DNA of 64,000 nt. It comes from Clostridium ljungdahlii (GTDB lineage: Bacteria; Bacillota; Clostridia; Clostridiales; Clostridiaceae). The stretch lies in assembly GCF_001636845.1 (NCBI RefSeq), contig NZ_LITT01000004.1, forward strand, positions 57,286-121,285. Direction: 5' to 3'. A model generated the notes under the pieces. The model saw nothing but the letters and a program-made list of their open reading frames with translations. It did no database searches and was not told the origin of the DNA. Every line of letters starts with the position of its first letter. The first letter of the stretch is position 1. Position numbers and translations under genes: made by a program. Shown in pieces: positions 36,560-45,902 of the stretch.

Positions 36560-37210
36560 ATGTTACTCAGCTATAAATTTTCGAACAACATTCCTCTATT
36601 TAAATGTGATATTTGCGGGAACTGCAGTAATTTTGTAGAGTCCACATCCTACACAAATATAAAGAACAGAGGTTGCTGCTGGTACTTTCCAAAATACAAT
36701 TTAGTAGATATTAAAAATATAATAAACAATGGGAGCATGGATTTTATATACTATTTATCTTCCATTCCAAATTGTGTAGAAAATTATGATATCAGGGTAA
36801 AAGGAATTTTTTTAAAAAAGCAATATAACGATTACACTGAAAACAATATAAAATACAGTGATTTTGACAGTAGTCTCTTTTTTAAATTATGTCCTTTTTT
36901 AAAAAAGCATGGATGCAAATTAAGTTTTTCTTTACGACCACATCCCTGTAATTTATATTTATGTAGAGAAGTACTTCAATTGGCAGGTAAAGAATACACC
37001 ATGTATTCTAGAGAACGAAAGGATTATTATGCATATTGTAACTATTTTAATGAATGTTTAAAAGAAGATTTAAAATCTAATAATGCAACCCTATCAGATA
37101 ATTTAGAGGAATCTTTGGATATATTAAATTCTTCCACATTACCTCCTTTTCAACCTAGAAAACTGCACAATATTTACATAGATTATTCTACATGTCACCA
37201 TAGTGCTTGA
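36560..37210 (+). CDS. Cysteine-rich protein, YkgJ-like
   Basis: About 216 residues with an N-terminal CDICGNC cluster, CC near residue 37, CPFLKKHGC and RPHPCNLYLC further on, and more single Cys. The arrangement recalls the YkgJ/CxxCxxCC family of putative zinc- or iron-binding proteins. The open frame begins 12 codons earlier, but AAGGAGG is spaced to the ATG at 36560. Isolated gene; function unknown. The 335 bp before it are AT-rich with no clear signal. Confidence 0.6.
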   Translation: MLLSYKFSNNIPLFKCDICGNCSNFVESTSYTNIKNRGCCWYFPKYNLVDIKNIINNGSMDFIYYLSSIPNCVENYDIRVKGIFLKKQYNDYTENNIKYSDFDSSLFFKLCPFLKKHGCKLSFSLRPHPCNLYLCREVLQLAGKEYTMYSRERKDYYAYCNYFNECLKEDLKSNNATLSDNLEESLDILNSSTLPPFQPRKLHNIYIDYSTCHHSA

Positions 37211-37296
37211 ACTTCAAATTTTTTGAATACTTTTTGCTAATTTAGGTTAAACTTATACTGCCTTGATGATATGATAACTCCCATTAATTCTATGTA

Positions 37297-37328
37297 AAAT
37301 AATCCTGGTTTAAAACTGGGGTTATTTT
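37297..37328. terminator. Terminator between convergent genes
   Basis: AATAATCC-GTTT pairs with AAAC-GGTTATT around 37297-37328, ending in T4 on the plus strand. It serves the cysteine-rich gene and overlaps the end of the MEDS gene. Confidence 0.65.
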
Positions 37329-37858
37329 ACACTCACTAATCTTCTATTATATAATCTATAGTTATGAATTTTATAGGATTCTTTGACAACCTTTTCATTT
37401 ATAAACCTTTTATTCTTCAAGTAATCTTCAAAATCATAAGCACACATACAGGAAGCGTTCATTTCTGAGATTATATTTAATATATTTCTATTAAAATTTA
37501 AAAAGCTATCTTGAGAGGTATTATAGATGGCATAATCAGCCTGTATAATAAATCTTACGCCTACATATCCCTCTTTATTAATTTCATCTATATACTTTAA
37601 AACTTCTTTTCTTATATTATTTACTTTCAGCTTTGGATATTCATTAATCATTTGTGTCATATCAACGTATTCCACACAATTATTTTTTATGTCAACATAC
37701 TTTAATAATTTTTTATACAGTTTTAAATCCGTGTATACACAGATTTTCTCTTTTCTTTCAATACCTTCTTTTATATATTGACACATATTTATAATTAAAT
37801 GTTCTAATCCAAAGTAATAAAACGAAGAATTAAGTCCAAAAATACTACGATTAATCAT
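37322..37858 (-). CDS. MEDS-domain protein
   Basis: 178 residues consisting of one MEDS (DcmR-type sensory) domain: an N-terminal FYYFGLEHLIINMCQYIKEG segment, a central ICVYTDLKLYKKLL strand, and a C-terminal CAYDFEDY segment typical of that fold. MEDS domains are RecA-like sensory modules usually attached to histidine kinases or HTH regulators. Here the domain stands alone. Partner unknown. Confidence 0.7.
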   Translation of the reverse strand: MINRSIFGLNSSFYYFGLEHLIINMCQYIKEGIERKEKICVYTDLKLYKKLLKYVDIKNNCVEYVDMTQMINEYPKLKVNNIRKEVLKYIDEINKEGYVGVRFIIQADYAIYNTSQDSFLNFNRNILNIISEMNASCMCAYDFEDYLKNKRFINEKVVKESYKIHNYRLYNRRLVSVK

Positions 37859-38040
37859 ATCTTTTTATCCTTTACAAAATAAGTTTATTGCTTATGTATT
37901 CTACATAATATATACATACTCCTCTTAATATTCATAAGCATATTACAAAATATTTCGTCACATATTTGTATTTTTATACTTTAATTTTCATAAAGTATTT
38001 CATTTTTTACATCGTTCCACCCTATTCTACTTATTGTATC

Positions 38041-38292
38041 ATCAAGTGATTCTTAGGTTCAGGTGGAGTTTGCTTATAAGGAATCCTTTTCTCCATCTGA
38101 ACCTTATTAACAGTATTCTTAGTGTCTTTAGCACTTAGAATACGTTATCCTTTAGGGGAAGAACTTATCCAGGCGCGTAGCAGTGCTTATCCCCCACTTT
38201 GAAGAAAAGCAGATATCCCAAATCTTTGATTTGGTGATAGTCGCTTTCACTGTGTGCGATGGGGGTGTTAGCAATGGTAGCGATCGGATAAA
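38041..38292 (+). mobile_element. Structured IS200/IS605-end-like element, copy R3
   Basis: 252 bp read on the plus strand from ATCAAGTGATTCTTAGG to GGTAGCGATCGGATAAA, with hairpins GGTTCAG-TGGAG/CTCCA-CTGAACC, GTATTCTTAGTG/CACTTAGAATAC and AAATC/GATTT, and a longer CCCCCA/TGGGGG pairing. Full-length type, like R1. No coding region. Confidence 0.55.
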
Positions 38293-38305
38293 ATTTTCCT
38301 ATCAC

Positions 38306-38944
38306 TTATAGATATAAAAGCACACAGAAAAAATGACAGGCACTTCCACCTATAACAAAAAGGTGCCATATGGCATGATTATAAGGTATTTTATCTAACA
38401 TGTATAAAAAAGCTCCCACCGTATATATGATTCCACCTGCCACTAAAAGAACTATTCCAGCTGGAGGAAGAAGTAGTAAAAGTCTTTTCATAGCAAAAAT
38501 TATTATCCATCCCATGGCAATATATATTAGTGTAGACACAACCTCATGTTTCCCTATCCAAAATATTTTCATTACTATGCCGCAAATAGCCATAATCCAT
38601 ACTATAGCAAATATCATCCAGCCTATAGAACTTCTTAAAATAGTAAGTGTAAAAGGAGTATAAGTTCCAGCTATTAATAGATAAATAGATGCATGATCAA
38701 ATATTCTAAAAACTTTTTTTGCCTTTAAGTTAGTTATACTGTGGTATAACGTGGATTCTAAGTATAAAATAAGCATAGAAACGCCATATATAGTGTAGCT
38801 TACTATATACCACTTATCTCCCATCCTGGAAGAAAATACAATTAATAATACAAGAGCTGCTATTGACAGAAGTGTACCTACTCCATGTGTTACAGCATTA
38901 GCTATTTCCTCTCCTCTTGTATAAAATTTAAGTTGATTATCCAT
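38306..38944 (-). CDS. Hemolysin III family membrane protein
   Basis: 212 residues, seven membrane helices, of the hemolysin III/progestin-adipoQ-receptor family. Conserved segments are NAVTHGVG near the N terminus, ESTLYHS, DHASIYLLIAGTYTPF and a C-terminal AIWHLFVIGGSACHF, which supply the family's His/Asp/Ser metal site. The true activity in bacteria is uncertain; hydrolase activity is proposed for the superfamily. AAGGAGTGG precedes the ATG. Confidence 0.9.
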   Translation of the reverse strand: MDNQLKFYTRGEEIANAVTHGVGTLLSIAALVLLIVFSSRMGDKWYIVSYTIYGVSMLILYLESTLYHSITNLKAKKVFRIFDHASIYLLIAGTYTPFTLTILRSSIGWMIFAIVWIMAICGIVMKIFWIGKHEVVSTLIYIAMGWIIIFAMKRLLLLLPPAGIVLLVAGGIIYTVGAFLYMLDKIPYNHAIWHLFVIGGSACHFFCVLLYL

Positions 38945-39137
38945 ATTAGACCACTCCTTAATAAACTTTGTATGTTTGTCACATAGTTATTAAAACTACT
39001 TTATGATATACGTATATGATAACATGATATATGTATAAGTTCAATATCTATTCCTATTTTTATAGCAAATAGATTGATTTTTTAGTATAATAAGTATTGT
39101 TATATTATTATTTGCAAAATTTGTGGAGGCATGCAAA

Positions 39138-39806
39138 ATGTTAAAAAGAACTATTACTGCTGAATTAATTAAGAAATTTAATGAAATGCTATATAAAATA
39201 CTAGATGATATGGATAATAAAAATTATGAAGGGGCCTTAGATTCAATAGATACCGCTTTTAAATACATTTTTAGATTGAGTATAAAATTTTTCAATTCCC
39301 TATCTCTAGAAAATATAATGGAAATGGTAAAAATTAATGGGAGCATAGTTACAGATAAGTGCATAATTATGGCCAAATTATTGGAAGAAGAAGGAAATGC
39401 CTTGGAATTCCAGTGTAAATTGGATGATGCTTTTTATATACATCAAAAATCATTAAATTTGTTTTTGGAAGCTTATTTAAATGAAAGCACCAATTGTGAT
39501 TTAAAAAATTATTTTTCAGATATAGATCCTTTAATAAATAAACTTTGTGAATATAAGCTTTCTTTTACTCTTTTAAGTAAAATAGCAGATTACTATGCAG
39601 AGACCAAAAGATATGATAAATCAGATGATGTAATCTATGAAATGCTTGAAGAAAATAATCATGATGCAAAATGTGTAAAATTCTCAATAGAATTTTACGA
39701 AAATTTGCTTTTAAAAAATGATAATGATTTAAACTCTGGGAACTTACCAAGAGAAGAAATAGAAGGGTCTTTGTCTTCTTTAAGAAACATATTACAAAAC
39801 AAATAA
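39138..39806 (+). CDS. Hypothetical helical protein
   Basis: About 222 residues, mostly amphipathic helix, acidic, with helix pairs suggestive of a TPR-like solenoid (e.g. CKLDDAFYIHQKSLNLFLEAY, ADYYAETKRYDKSDDVIYEM). No signal or membrane segment. The frame opens at a GTG (39123) that overlaps the GGAGG ribosome site, so the ATG at 39138 is the start. Family not recognised. It and the hemolysin gene lie between inverted copies R3 and R4. Confidence 0.6.
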   Translation: MLKRTITAELIKKFNEMLYKILDDMDNKNYEGALDSIDTAFKYIFRLSIKFFNSLSLENIMEMVKINGSIVTDKCIIMAKLLEEEGNALEFQCKLDDAFYIHQKSLNLFLEAYLNESTNCDLKNYFSDIDPLINKLCEYKLSFTLLSKIADYYAETKRYDKSDDVIYEMLEENNHDAKCVKFSIEFYENLLLKNDNDLNSGNLPREEIEGSLSSLRNILQNK

Positions 39807-39979
39807 AATCCCACCATGCCGTATTATGAGTTATTTTGAACCCGCCCCAAAGCAGGTGGGAATCTCCTTCTTGCTTCCTGTCTCCATTACAAATGGATAT
39901 CATTCCACAAGAAGAGTCCGATTCCCTTTTATAAAATGTTCGGTCAAGACTAACTCATTCCTCGCACACAGCAGGAATA
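39807..39979. other. Unassigned, less AT-rich non-coding block
   Basis: About 170 bp between the unknown gene and element R4, noticeably richer in G and C than the flanks. It contains CCCACC/GGTGGG pairing and a CATTCC/GGAAT-type repeat (GAATCTCC, GGAATAT). Short open frames cross it on both strands, but none has a credible start and length. It may be an outer part of the R4 element or an unrelated RNA or insertion relic. Confidence 0.3.
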
Positions 39980-40113
39980 TTTATCCGATGACTACTTGCT
40001 CTAATACTCCCACTTCTCCAAGTTTACGTTGCGAGCAACTACGTCCCTGGATAACGATTTCTAAGCATCAGGTGGATTTAAAACTCCACCTGATACCAAG
40101 AACTCTGTTTATA
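39980..40113 (-). mobile_element. Structured IS200/IS605-end-like element, copy R4
   Basis: About 134 bp read on the minus strand, beginning AACAGAGTTCTTGG and ending AGTAGTCATCGGATAAA. Short type, like R2 and closest to it. Hairpins ATCAGGTGGA/TCCACCTGAT and GTTGCTCGCAAC are visible. Confidence 0.5.
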
Positions 40114-40167
40114 ACTTTATTATACTATACTTTTTAATATTTATGTTTACTCTTTGAATAATTCATA

Positions 40168-41940
40168 TTATTTTATAGATATACCCAATTCTTTTAACTG
40201 AGATTCATCTACTATATTAGGAGCTTCCGTAAGTGGACAAAATGCATTCTGATTTTTAGGGAAAGCTATTACATCCTTTATGTTATCTGTCTTTGCCAGA
40301 AACATTACCATTCTGTCAAATCCATAAGCAAGTCCGCCGTGTGGTGGTGGTCCAAACTTAAATGCTTCAAGCAGGTATCCAAACTTCTCCCAAGCTTTTT
40401 CCTGTGAAATACCAATTACTTTAAACATTCTTTCTTGAAGTTTAGTATCGTGTATTCTTATGCTTCCTCCGCCTAATTCTTCTCCATTTAGAACTATATC
40501 ATAAGCTTTTGCTCTTACTCTTCCAGGATCACTATCTAAATACTGTATATCTTCGTCCATAGGTGCTGTAAATGGATGATGCTCTGCCTGATATCTTTGT
40601 TCCTCCTCATTATAGGATAGAAGAGGGAACTCAGTTACCCATACAAATCTAAACTCATCATTTCCATCCAATATGCCTGTTTCTTTTGCCATATGAACTC
40701 TGAGTGCACCAAGGCTTTCAAATACTACTTTATTTTTATCTGCCACAACAAGAATAAGGTCTCCTGGTACTGCTTCCAATTTATTTAATATATTTTTAGT
40801 ATCTTCCTCAGTTAAGAACTTTGATATAGAAGATTTAATTCCATCTTCCTTGTATGCTATCCATACAAGTCCTTTGGCACCATAGTCTTTTACAAATTCA
40901 ACTAGCTTATCAATCTGTTTTCTTCCCATTTTAGCTGAATTTGGCACCTTTATGGCTCTTACAGAACCACCAGCTTCAATTGCACTTTGGAACATCTTGA
41001 AATCTATATTTTTTACAACTTCACTTATATCATTTATTTCCATGCCAAATCTCAAGTCAGGTTTATCTGATCCATATTTCTCCATAGCAATTTTATAAGG
41101 CATTCTCTCTATAGGCAGCTTTACATCTACATTTAGGATTTTCTTAAATACCCTTTGAATAAACTTTTCATTCAAATTCATTACATCATCTTGTTCTACA
41201 AAGGAAAGCTCCATATCTATCTGGGTAAATTCAGGCTGTCTATTTGCCCTCAAATCTTCATCTCTAAAACATTTAACTATCTGAAAGTATCTGTCATATC
41301 CTGAAACCATCAAAAGCTGTTTAAAAAGCTGTGGTGATTGAGGAAGGGCATAAAACTTTCCATTGTAATTTCTGCTTGGTACAAGATAATCCCTAGCACC
41401 TTCCGGTGTACTTTTTCCAAGCATTGGAGTTTCTATTTCTAAAAATCCTTCTTCATCTAAAAAGTCTCTTACTACCTTTGCTGTTTTATGTCTTATCATA
41501 AGTATTCTCTGCATATCTGGTCTTCTTAAATCCAAATATCTGTATTTAAGTCTTATATTTTCAGCTGCATCTAAGTTTTCCTTTATGTATATAGGAGGTG
41601 TTTGAGATTCTGAAAATATCTTTATATACTCTCCTTTTACTTCTACCATACCTGTTGGAATTTCCGTATTTGGGGATTCTCTTTTTACAATAGTTCCTGT
41701 AGCTGCTATGCAGTATTCAGATTTTACATCATCTGATTTTTGAAAGGCTTCTTTATTTATCTTCTCTCCAAATACGATTTGAAGTATTCCTGTTCTATCT
41801 CTTAAATCTACAAATATGAGTCCACCTAAATTTCTTTTTCTCTGAACCCATCCCATTACTGTAATCTTTTCACCTATGTTACTTTCTCTCAGTTCACCAC
41901 ACATGTTGGTTCTCTTTAGTCCATTTAATGATTCTCCCAT
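40168..41940 (-). CDS. aspS: Aspartate-tRNA ligase
   Basis: 590 residues, bacterial-type class II synthetase: N-terminal OB-fold anticodon-binding domain (about 1-110), catalytic core with motif 2 (FRDEDLRANRQPEFTQ) and motif 3 (GLAYGFDRMVMF), and the inserted GAD domain in between (about 290-415). Charges tRNA-Asp. GGAG precedes the ATG. It lies 15 bp after hisS, a common clostridial pair. Confidence 0.97.
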   Translation of the reverse strand: MGESLNGLKRTNMCGELRESNIGEKITVMGWVQRKRNLGGLIFVDLRDRTGILQIVFGEKINKEAFQKSDDVKSEYCIAATGTIVKRESPNTEIPTGMVEVKGEYIKIFSESQTPPIYIKENLDAAENIRLKYRYLDLRRPDMQRILMIRHKTAKVVRDFLDEEGFLEIETPMLGKSTPEGARDYLVPSRNYNGKFYALPQSPQLFKQLLMVSGYDRYFQIVKCFRDEDLRANRQPEFTQIDMELSFVEQDDVMNLNEKFIQRVFKKILNVDVKLPIERMPYKIAMEKYGSDKPDLRFGMEINDISEVVKNIDFKMFQSAIEAGGSVRAIKVPNSAKMGRKQIDKLVEFVKDYGAKGLVWIAYKEDGIKSSISKFLTEEDTKNILNKLEAVPGDLILVVADKNKVVFESLGALRVHMAKETGILDGNDEFRFVWVTEFPLLSYNEEEQRYQAEHHPFTAPMDEDIQYLDSDPGRVRAKAYDIVLNGEELGGGSIRIHDTKLQERMFKVIGISQEKAWEKFGYLLEAFKFGPPPHGGLAYGFDRMVMFLAKTDNIKDVIAFPKNQNAFCPLTEAPNIVDESQLKELGISIK

Positions 41941-41955
41941 GTTAACACACTCCGT

Positions 41956-43206
41956 TTATAATCTAATTAAATCTGAAATTTTGTCTAGTTCTTCTAATTT
42001 AATTTCAAATTGATTGCCATCTTCCATTCTCTTAAATTTAGCAATTCCACATTCTAGTTCGTTGTCTCCAAGTATTACTGTAAATCTAGCTCCTATTTTA
42101 TTTGCATACTTCATTTCAGCTTTTACGCTTCTATTTGTATGGTCACATTCACATCTTACATTTTTTTCTCTCAATTGATTTACTAAATTCAGAGCCTTTA
42201 ACTTAGCGTCATCTCCCATAGCTCCTACATATAAATCTATGTATGGTCTATTTGGTATCTCTATTTTATTTTCTTCCAGAGTAAGAAGTGTCCTCTCTAT
42301 TCCCATTCCAAAACCTACAGCAGGCATTTTAGGACCTCCAACTTCCTCTATTAGATAATCATACCTTCCTCCACCGCATATTGTTATATCATTGTTTATT
42401 ATTTCAAATACGGTTTTAGTATAATAATCAAGTCCTCTTACTATTAAAGGATTTATCTTATACTCTATATTTACAGCAGACAAATACTTTTGTAGACTTT
42501 CAAAGTGCTCCTTACAGTCATCACATAAGTAATCAATCATCAAAGGTGCATCTTTTACTATTTCCTTACAGCTTTCCACTTTACAATCCAGTATTCTCAT
42601 AGGATTCTTACTAAACCTGCTTTTGCAGGTGTCACATAATGCATCATAATTTTCCTTCAAGAATTTTTTTAATGCCTCATTGTACTTTTTTCTGCAAGTA
42701 GCACATCCTATACTATTTATATTTAATTCAATTCCCTTTACTCCCAGTTCCTTATATACTCGCATAGCCAAACTTATAACTTCAGCATCCAGTGAAGCAT
42801 TTTCTGCTCCAAATGCCTCTATGCCAAATTGGTGATGTTCTCTAAGTCTTCCTTTTTGAACATTTTCATATCTTAAAACCGGGGTAAAATAAAATAACTT
42901 AGTTGGCTGAACTTCATTATACAAACTGCTCTCCACAAAAGCCCTCACTGCAGGGGATGTACCTTCTGCTTTAAGGGTTAGGCTTCTGCCAGCTTTATCT
43001 TGAAAGGTGTACATTTCCTTCTGAACAACATCTGTAGTTTCACCTACTCCCCTTTCAAAAAGTTCCGTATATTCAAATACTGGTGTCCTTATTTCTCTAT
43101 ATCCATAAGAAGCTGCTATATTTTTGAACTTATCTTCTAAATAATGCCACTTATAAGACTCTGTAGGTAATATATCTTTAGTACCTTTAGGTGCTTGTAT
43201 AGCCAT
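41956..43206 (-). CDS. hisS: Histidine-tRNA ligase
   Basis: 416 residues, class II synthetase. Motif 2 region [21 protein letters not shown], histidine motif [11 protein letters not shown], motif 3 [10 protein letters not shown] and a C-terminal anticodon-binding domain. A cysteine-rich insertion ([21 protein letters not shown]) in the middle is seen in many Bacillota HisRS. AAGGAG precedes the ATG. Between hemZ and aspS. Confidence 0.97.
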   Translation of the reverse strand: MAIQAPKGTKDILPTESYKWHYLEDKFKNIAASYGYREIRTPVFEYTELFERGVGETTDVVQKEMYTFQDKAGRSLTLKAEGTSPAVRAFVESSLYNEVQPTKLFYFTPVLRYENVQKGRLREHHQFGIEAFGAENASLDAEVISLAMRVYKELGVKGIELNINSIGCATCRKKYNEALKKFLKENYDALCDTCKSRFSKNPMRILDCKVESCKEIVKDAPLMIDYLCDDCKEHFESLQKYLSAVNIEYKINPLIVRGLDYYTKTVFEIINNDITICGGGRYDYLIEEVGGPKMPAVGFGMGIERTLLTLEENKIEIPNRPYIDLYVGAMGDDAKLKALNLVNQLREKNVRCECDHTNRSVKAEMKYANKIGARFTVILGDNELECGIAKFKRMEDGNQFEIKLEELDKISDLIRL

Positions 43207-43284
43207 ATTAATTTACTCCTTTTTTGTTTTATATTTTCTTAAATTATAGATTATAAGTGAAATTTAAAAGTACATTTAAAAATT

Positions 43285-44733
43285 TTAATACAAAGTATTT
43301 AAAAGATCTATCTTTTTTTTCACCATTTCATCTATTCTTCTCACATATTCTCCTACATCTTTTATATTTGCCTGTCTTTCGAATCTATTTTCATCTAAAA
43401 ACATGACTTTTGTAACAGCATCTGCTCCACAAGCTATTATAGTCTGCCTTTCTTCAATCATTTCCACATTATAAAGCCCTCTATGTTTTCCTGATGTATA
43501 TCCTATGTTTTCCATATTGCCTACCATATTTTTTTGTCTATACATGTAATATGGTTTCATCTTCATTGATTTAGCCAAAAGTGCAGTTCTTTCATACATC
43601 AAATTTAATTCTTCATGACCTGCAATAGAATAACTTATATTATTCACTATATTTTCATATAGTCTAGATGCTCTTTTTACAGACATACCATGCACGGTTA
43701 AATTATCTGGCCCAAGCTTTTCAATTTCATCACAGGTTTTATTTACCTCCTCTATTCCTTCACCAGGCAATCCTACAATCAAATCCATGTTTATGTTGTC
43801 AAATCCATATTTTCTTGCCATATGAAACTTTTCCCTTACCTCATTTACTGAATGATTTCTTCCAATAAATTTTAATGTGCTGTCATTCATAGTCTGTGGA
43901 TTTATACTCATCCTATTTACTCCATATCTTTTCATGGTTTCAAGTTTATTTGAAGTAATACTGTCAGGTCTGCCACATTCTACATCAAATTCTTTTATTT
44001 TGTAGTCCCGTACAAAACTATTATATATTTGATGCATCAATTTTTCAAATTTTTCATTATCTATAGAAGTTGGAGTCCCTCCTCCAAAATATATACATTC
44101 TATATTTAACTCATGTTGTTTTATGTATTCAGACATTTTTTCTATCTCATAAGTCAAACTTTTAAGATAGGGTTCTACTAAGTCCTTACAACCTTTAATA
44201 GGATTGGATGCAAAGGAACAATAGAGACACTTAGTTGGGCAAAAAGGCATCCCTACATATACGCTTATATTTCTGCTATTCGAATTCACTAAGTTTTTTT
44301 CCGAATTTGCTACATCTATACAAAGTTCTGCCTTACTTTTATTGCAACAAAAATGTTTGTCAAAATACTTTATTATTTCATCCCTGCTCTTGCCATCCTT
44401 TATAAACTTTAAAGTTATCTTACTAGGTCTTATTCCAACTAAAGTTCCCCATGGTAAAGTTTTCCCTGTTTTATTGGTAAAATACAAAAATGCTGCTTTT
44501 TTTATATTTTCCCTTTCACTTAAACCACTTTCAAATTGCATTTTGCATATGTCATTTTTATCATCTATAATAACTTCATTCTGCAGTAACTCTATATTAA
44601 AATTCCAACTTTCATCTTCTACAAAATTTATATCTGCAAAATCATAAAACAAATTGATCATTTGAAATATGTGATATCTATATTCCTTACTATTTAGTTT
44701 AACTTTTATCTCCATATCAATTAAAATTGTCAT
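43285..44733 (-). CDS. hemZ: HemZ-type radical-SAM coproporphyrinogen dehydrogenase-like protein
   Basis: 482 residues: an N-terminal ~150-residue family-specific region, then a radical-SAM core with CPTKCLYCSF (CX3CX2C), YFGGGTPTS and a HemN-type C-terminal part (DNLTVHGMSVKRAS). Assigned to oxygen-independent coproporphyrinogen III oxidation by family, but no other haem genes are near, and HemN-like paralogues can have other roles. An ATG six codons in (44715) gives the more usual family start; neither start has an ideal ribosome site. Confidence 0.85.
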   Translation of the reverse strand: MTILIDMEIKVKLNSKEYRYHIFQMINLFYDFADINFVEDESWNFNIELLQNEVIIDDKNDICKMQFESGLSERENIKKAAFLYFTNKTGKTLPWGTLVGIRPSKITLKFIKDGKSRDEIIKYFDKHFCCNKSKAELCIDVANSEKNLVNSNSRNISVYVGMPFCPTKCLYCSFASNPIKGCKDLVEPYLKSLTYEIEKMSEYIKQHELNIECIYFGGGTPTSIDNEKFEKLMHQIYNSFVRDYKIKEFDVECGRPDSITSNKLETMKRYGVNRMSINPQTMNDSTLKFIGRNHSVNEVREKFHMARKYGFDNINMDLIVGLPGEGIEEVNKTCDEIEKLGPDNLTVHGMSVKRASRLYENIVNNISYSIAGHEELNLMYERTALLAKSMKMKPYYMYRQKNMVGNMENIGYTSGKHRGLYNVEMIEERQTIIACGADAVTKVMFLDENRFERQANIKDVGEYVRRIDEMVKKKIDLLNTLY

Positions 44734-44769
44734 CTCTTTTCTTTATAAAAATCTTAAGTAAAAAATTAA

Positions 44770-44980
44770 ATTATACCAGATCATATGCTGACAAATCTCA
44801 ACACTACAAAAACTTTTGACAAGTCTAAAGTTCGGTATTTTGAAAATCTAAAGGAGTTTAGTTAAACTCGTACCTCAAACATACCTAAACTCCTAAGATT
44901 TTCTAAAATACCTCACTAAGACTTATGGAAAAGTTTTTAAAGGTGTTTTCTATTTTGTCAGCATATTTCTCTGGTATAGA
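44770..44980. repeat. Large foldback 1 with kissing loop
   Basis: About 210 bp forming one imperfect hairpin. Outer arms TTATACCAGA/TCTGGTATAG and CATATGCTGACAAA/TTTTGTCAGCATAT pair, then TATTTTGAAAATCTAAAGGAG with its near inverse, up to a loop holding 44864-44881. That loop is the exact reverse complement of the loop of foldback 2 over 18 nt. No coding region. Lies between the MBL gene and hemZ. Confidence 0.75.
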
Positions 44981-45020
44981 TTTAAATTTCACTTGAATTT
45001 TTACAAATTTATAGACATTT

Positions 45021-45253
45021 TAGTAAAAATTAATTTATTCGTAGAAATATTTTTACATGAATGAACAACATTTAAATATTTTGCACATAAGTCTTAATAA
45101 AAAATTTTTTAAAAATCTAGAACTTTTGAATTGTTTGAGGTACGAGTTTTCAAAAGTTCTCAGTATTTTTTTAATTTTTTGCTTAGACTTATCAAAATAT
45201 TTAACGTTATGAATGTTGTAAAAATATACGGAGAATAAATTAATTTTCTACTA
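45021..45253. repeat. Large foldback 2 with kissing loop
   Basis: About 230 bp forming a second imperfect hairpin. Outer arms TAGTAAAAATTAATTTATTC pair with GAATAAATTAATTTTCTACTA, then ATATTTTTACAT/TGTAAAAATAT, ATAAGTCTTA/TTAGACTTAT and GAACTTTTGAA/TTCAAAAGTTC. The loop at 45132-45149 is exactly complementary to that of foldback 1. Confidence 0.75.
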
Positions 45254-45266
45254 TGGCTATTTAAAT

Positions 45267-45866
45267 CTATAAAAATGGATTATGCATTTTTTCTTCTTTG
45301 ATAGAAGTTTTAGAGCCATGACCTGGAAATACAACCATTTCATCTGGTAAAGTCATAAGCCTATTTTTTATACTGTCCATGATTGCATTAAAATCTCCTC
45401 CTGTAAAGTCAGTTCTTCCTACAGATCTTTTAAAAAGCGTATCTCCTGTAAACACCATGTTTTCCCCTAAGAAGCTCACTCCACCAGGCGTATGTCCAGG
45501 TGTATAAAGCGCCTTTAACTTTATATTTCCAAATTCAAACATCTGGTTATCTTCAATGTATATGTCAACTTCATCTATAAGCTTTCCATACATAAGCTCT
45601 CTTGATTTCATCATATTATAATCTTCTCTGCTTATTGCTATAGGTGCATTATATTTATTCCTTATTTCCTCAGCTGCACTTGTATGGTCTGCATGACCAT
45701 GAGTTAGCAATATATATCCTACTTTTGTCTTTGAAGCATCTATAGCATCTATTATATCTTTTACATCATCACCAGGGTCAATTACTACAGACTTACTCTC
45801 CTTTTCATCTATCAATATATAGCAATTAGCTGCATATGCCCCTACTATGAGTTTTCTTAATTTCAT
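45267..45866 (-). CDS. Metallo-beta-lactamase-fold hydrolase (glyoxalase II-like)
   Basis: 199 residues with THGHADH, later metal ligands in TPGHTPGG, GDTLF and PGHGSKT. Similar to YqgX/GloB-like hydrolases of Bacillota, which act on thioesters. The physiological thiol is unknown here. GGGAGG precedes the ATG. Lies 36 bp after dtd in the relA-dtd-MBL order seen in clostridia. Confidence 0.9.
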   Translation of the reverse strand: MKLRKLIVGAYAANCYILIDEKESKSVVIDPGDDVKDIIDAIDASKTKVGYILLTHGHADHTSAAEEIRNKYNAPIAISREDYNMMKSRELMYGKLIDEVDIYIEDNQMFEFGNIKLKALYTPGHTPGGVSFLGENMVFTGDTLFKRSVGRTDFTGGDFNAIMDSIKNRLMTLPDEMVVFPGHGSKTSIKEEKMHNPFL

Positions 45867-45902
45867 AAAAATACCTCCCTATCTTTTCCTTTATCTTGAT
45901 AA

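Noticed and set aside
38306..38944. Haemolytic toxin
   Set aside because: Hemolysin III is a historical family name for a seven-helix membrane protein; nothing marks it as a toxin.
39826..40137. 103-codon open frame across element R4
   Set aside because: It runs through the repeat and changes with its copies. No ribosome site.
44734..45266. T-box leader for hisS or aspS
   Set aside because: No AGGGTGG-NACCGCG antiterminator core or specifier context. The foldbacks do not resemble a T-box.
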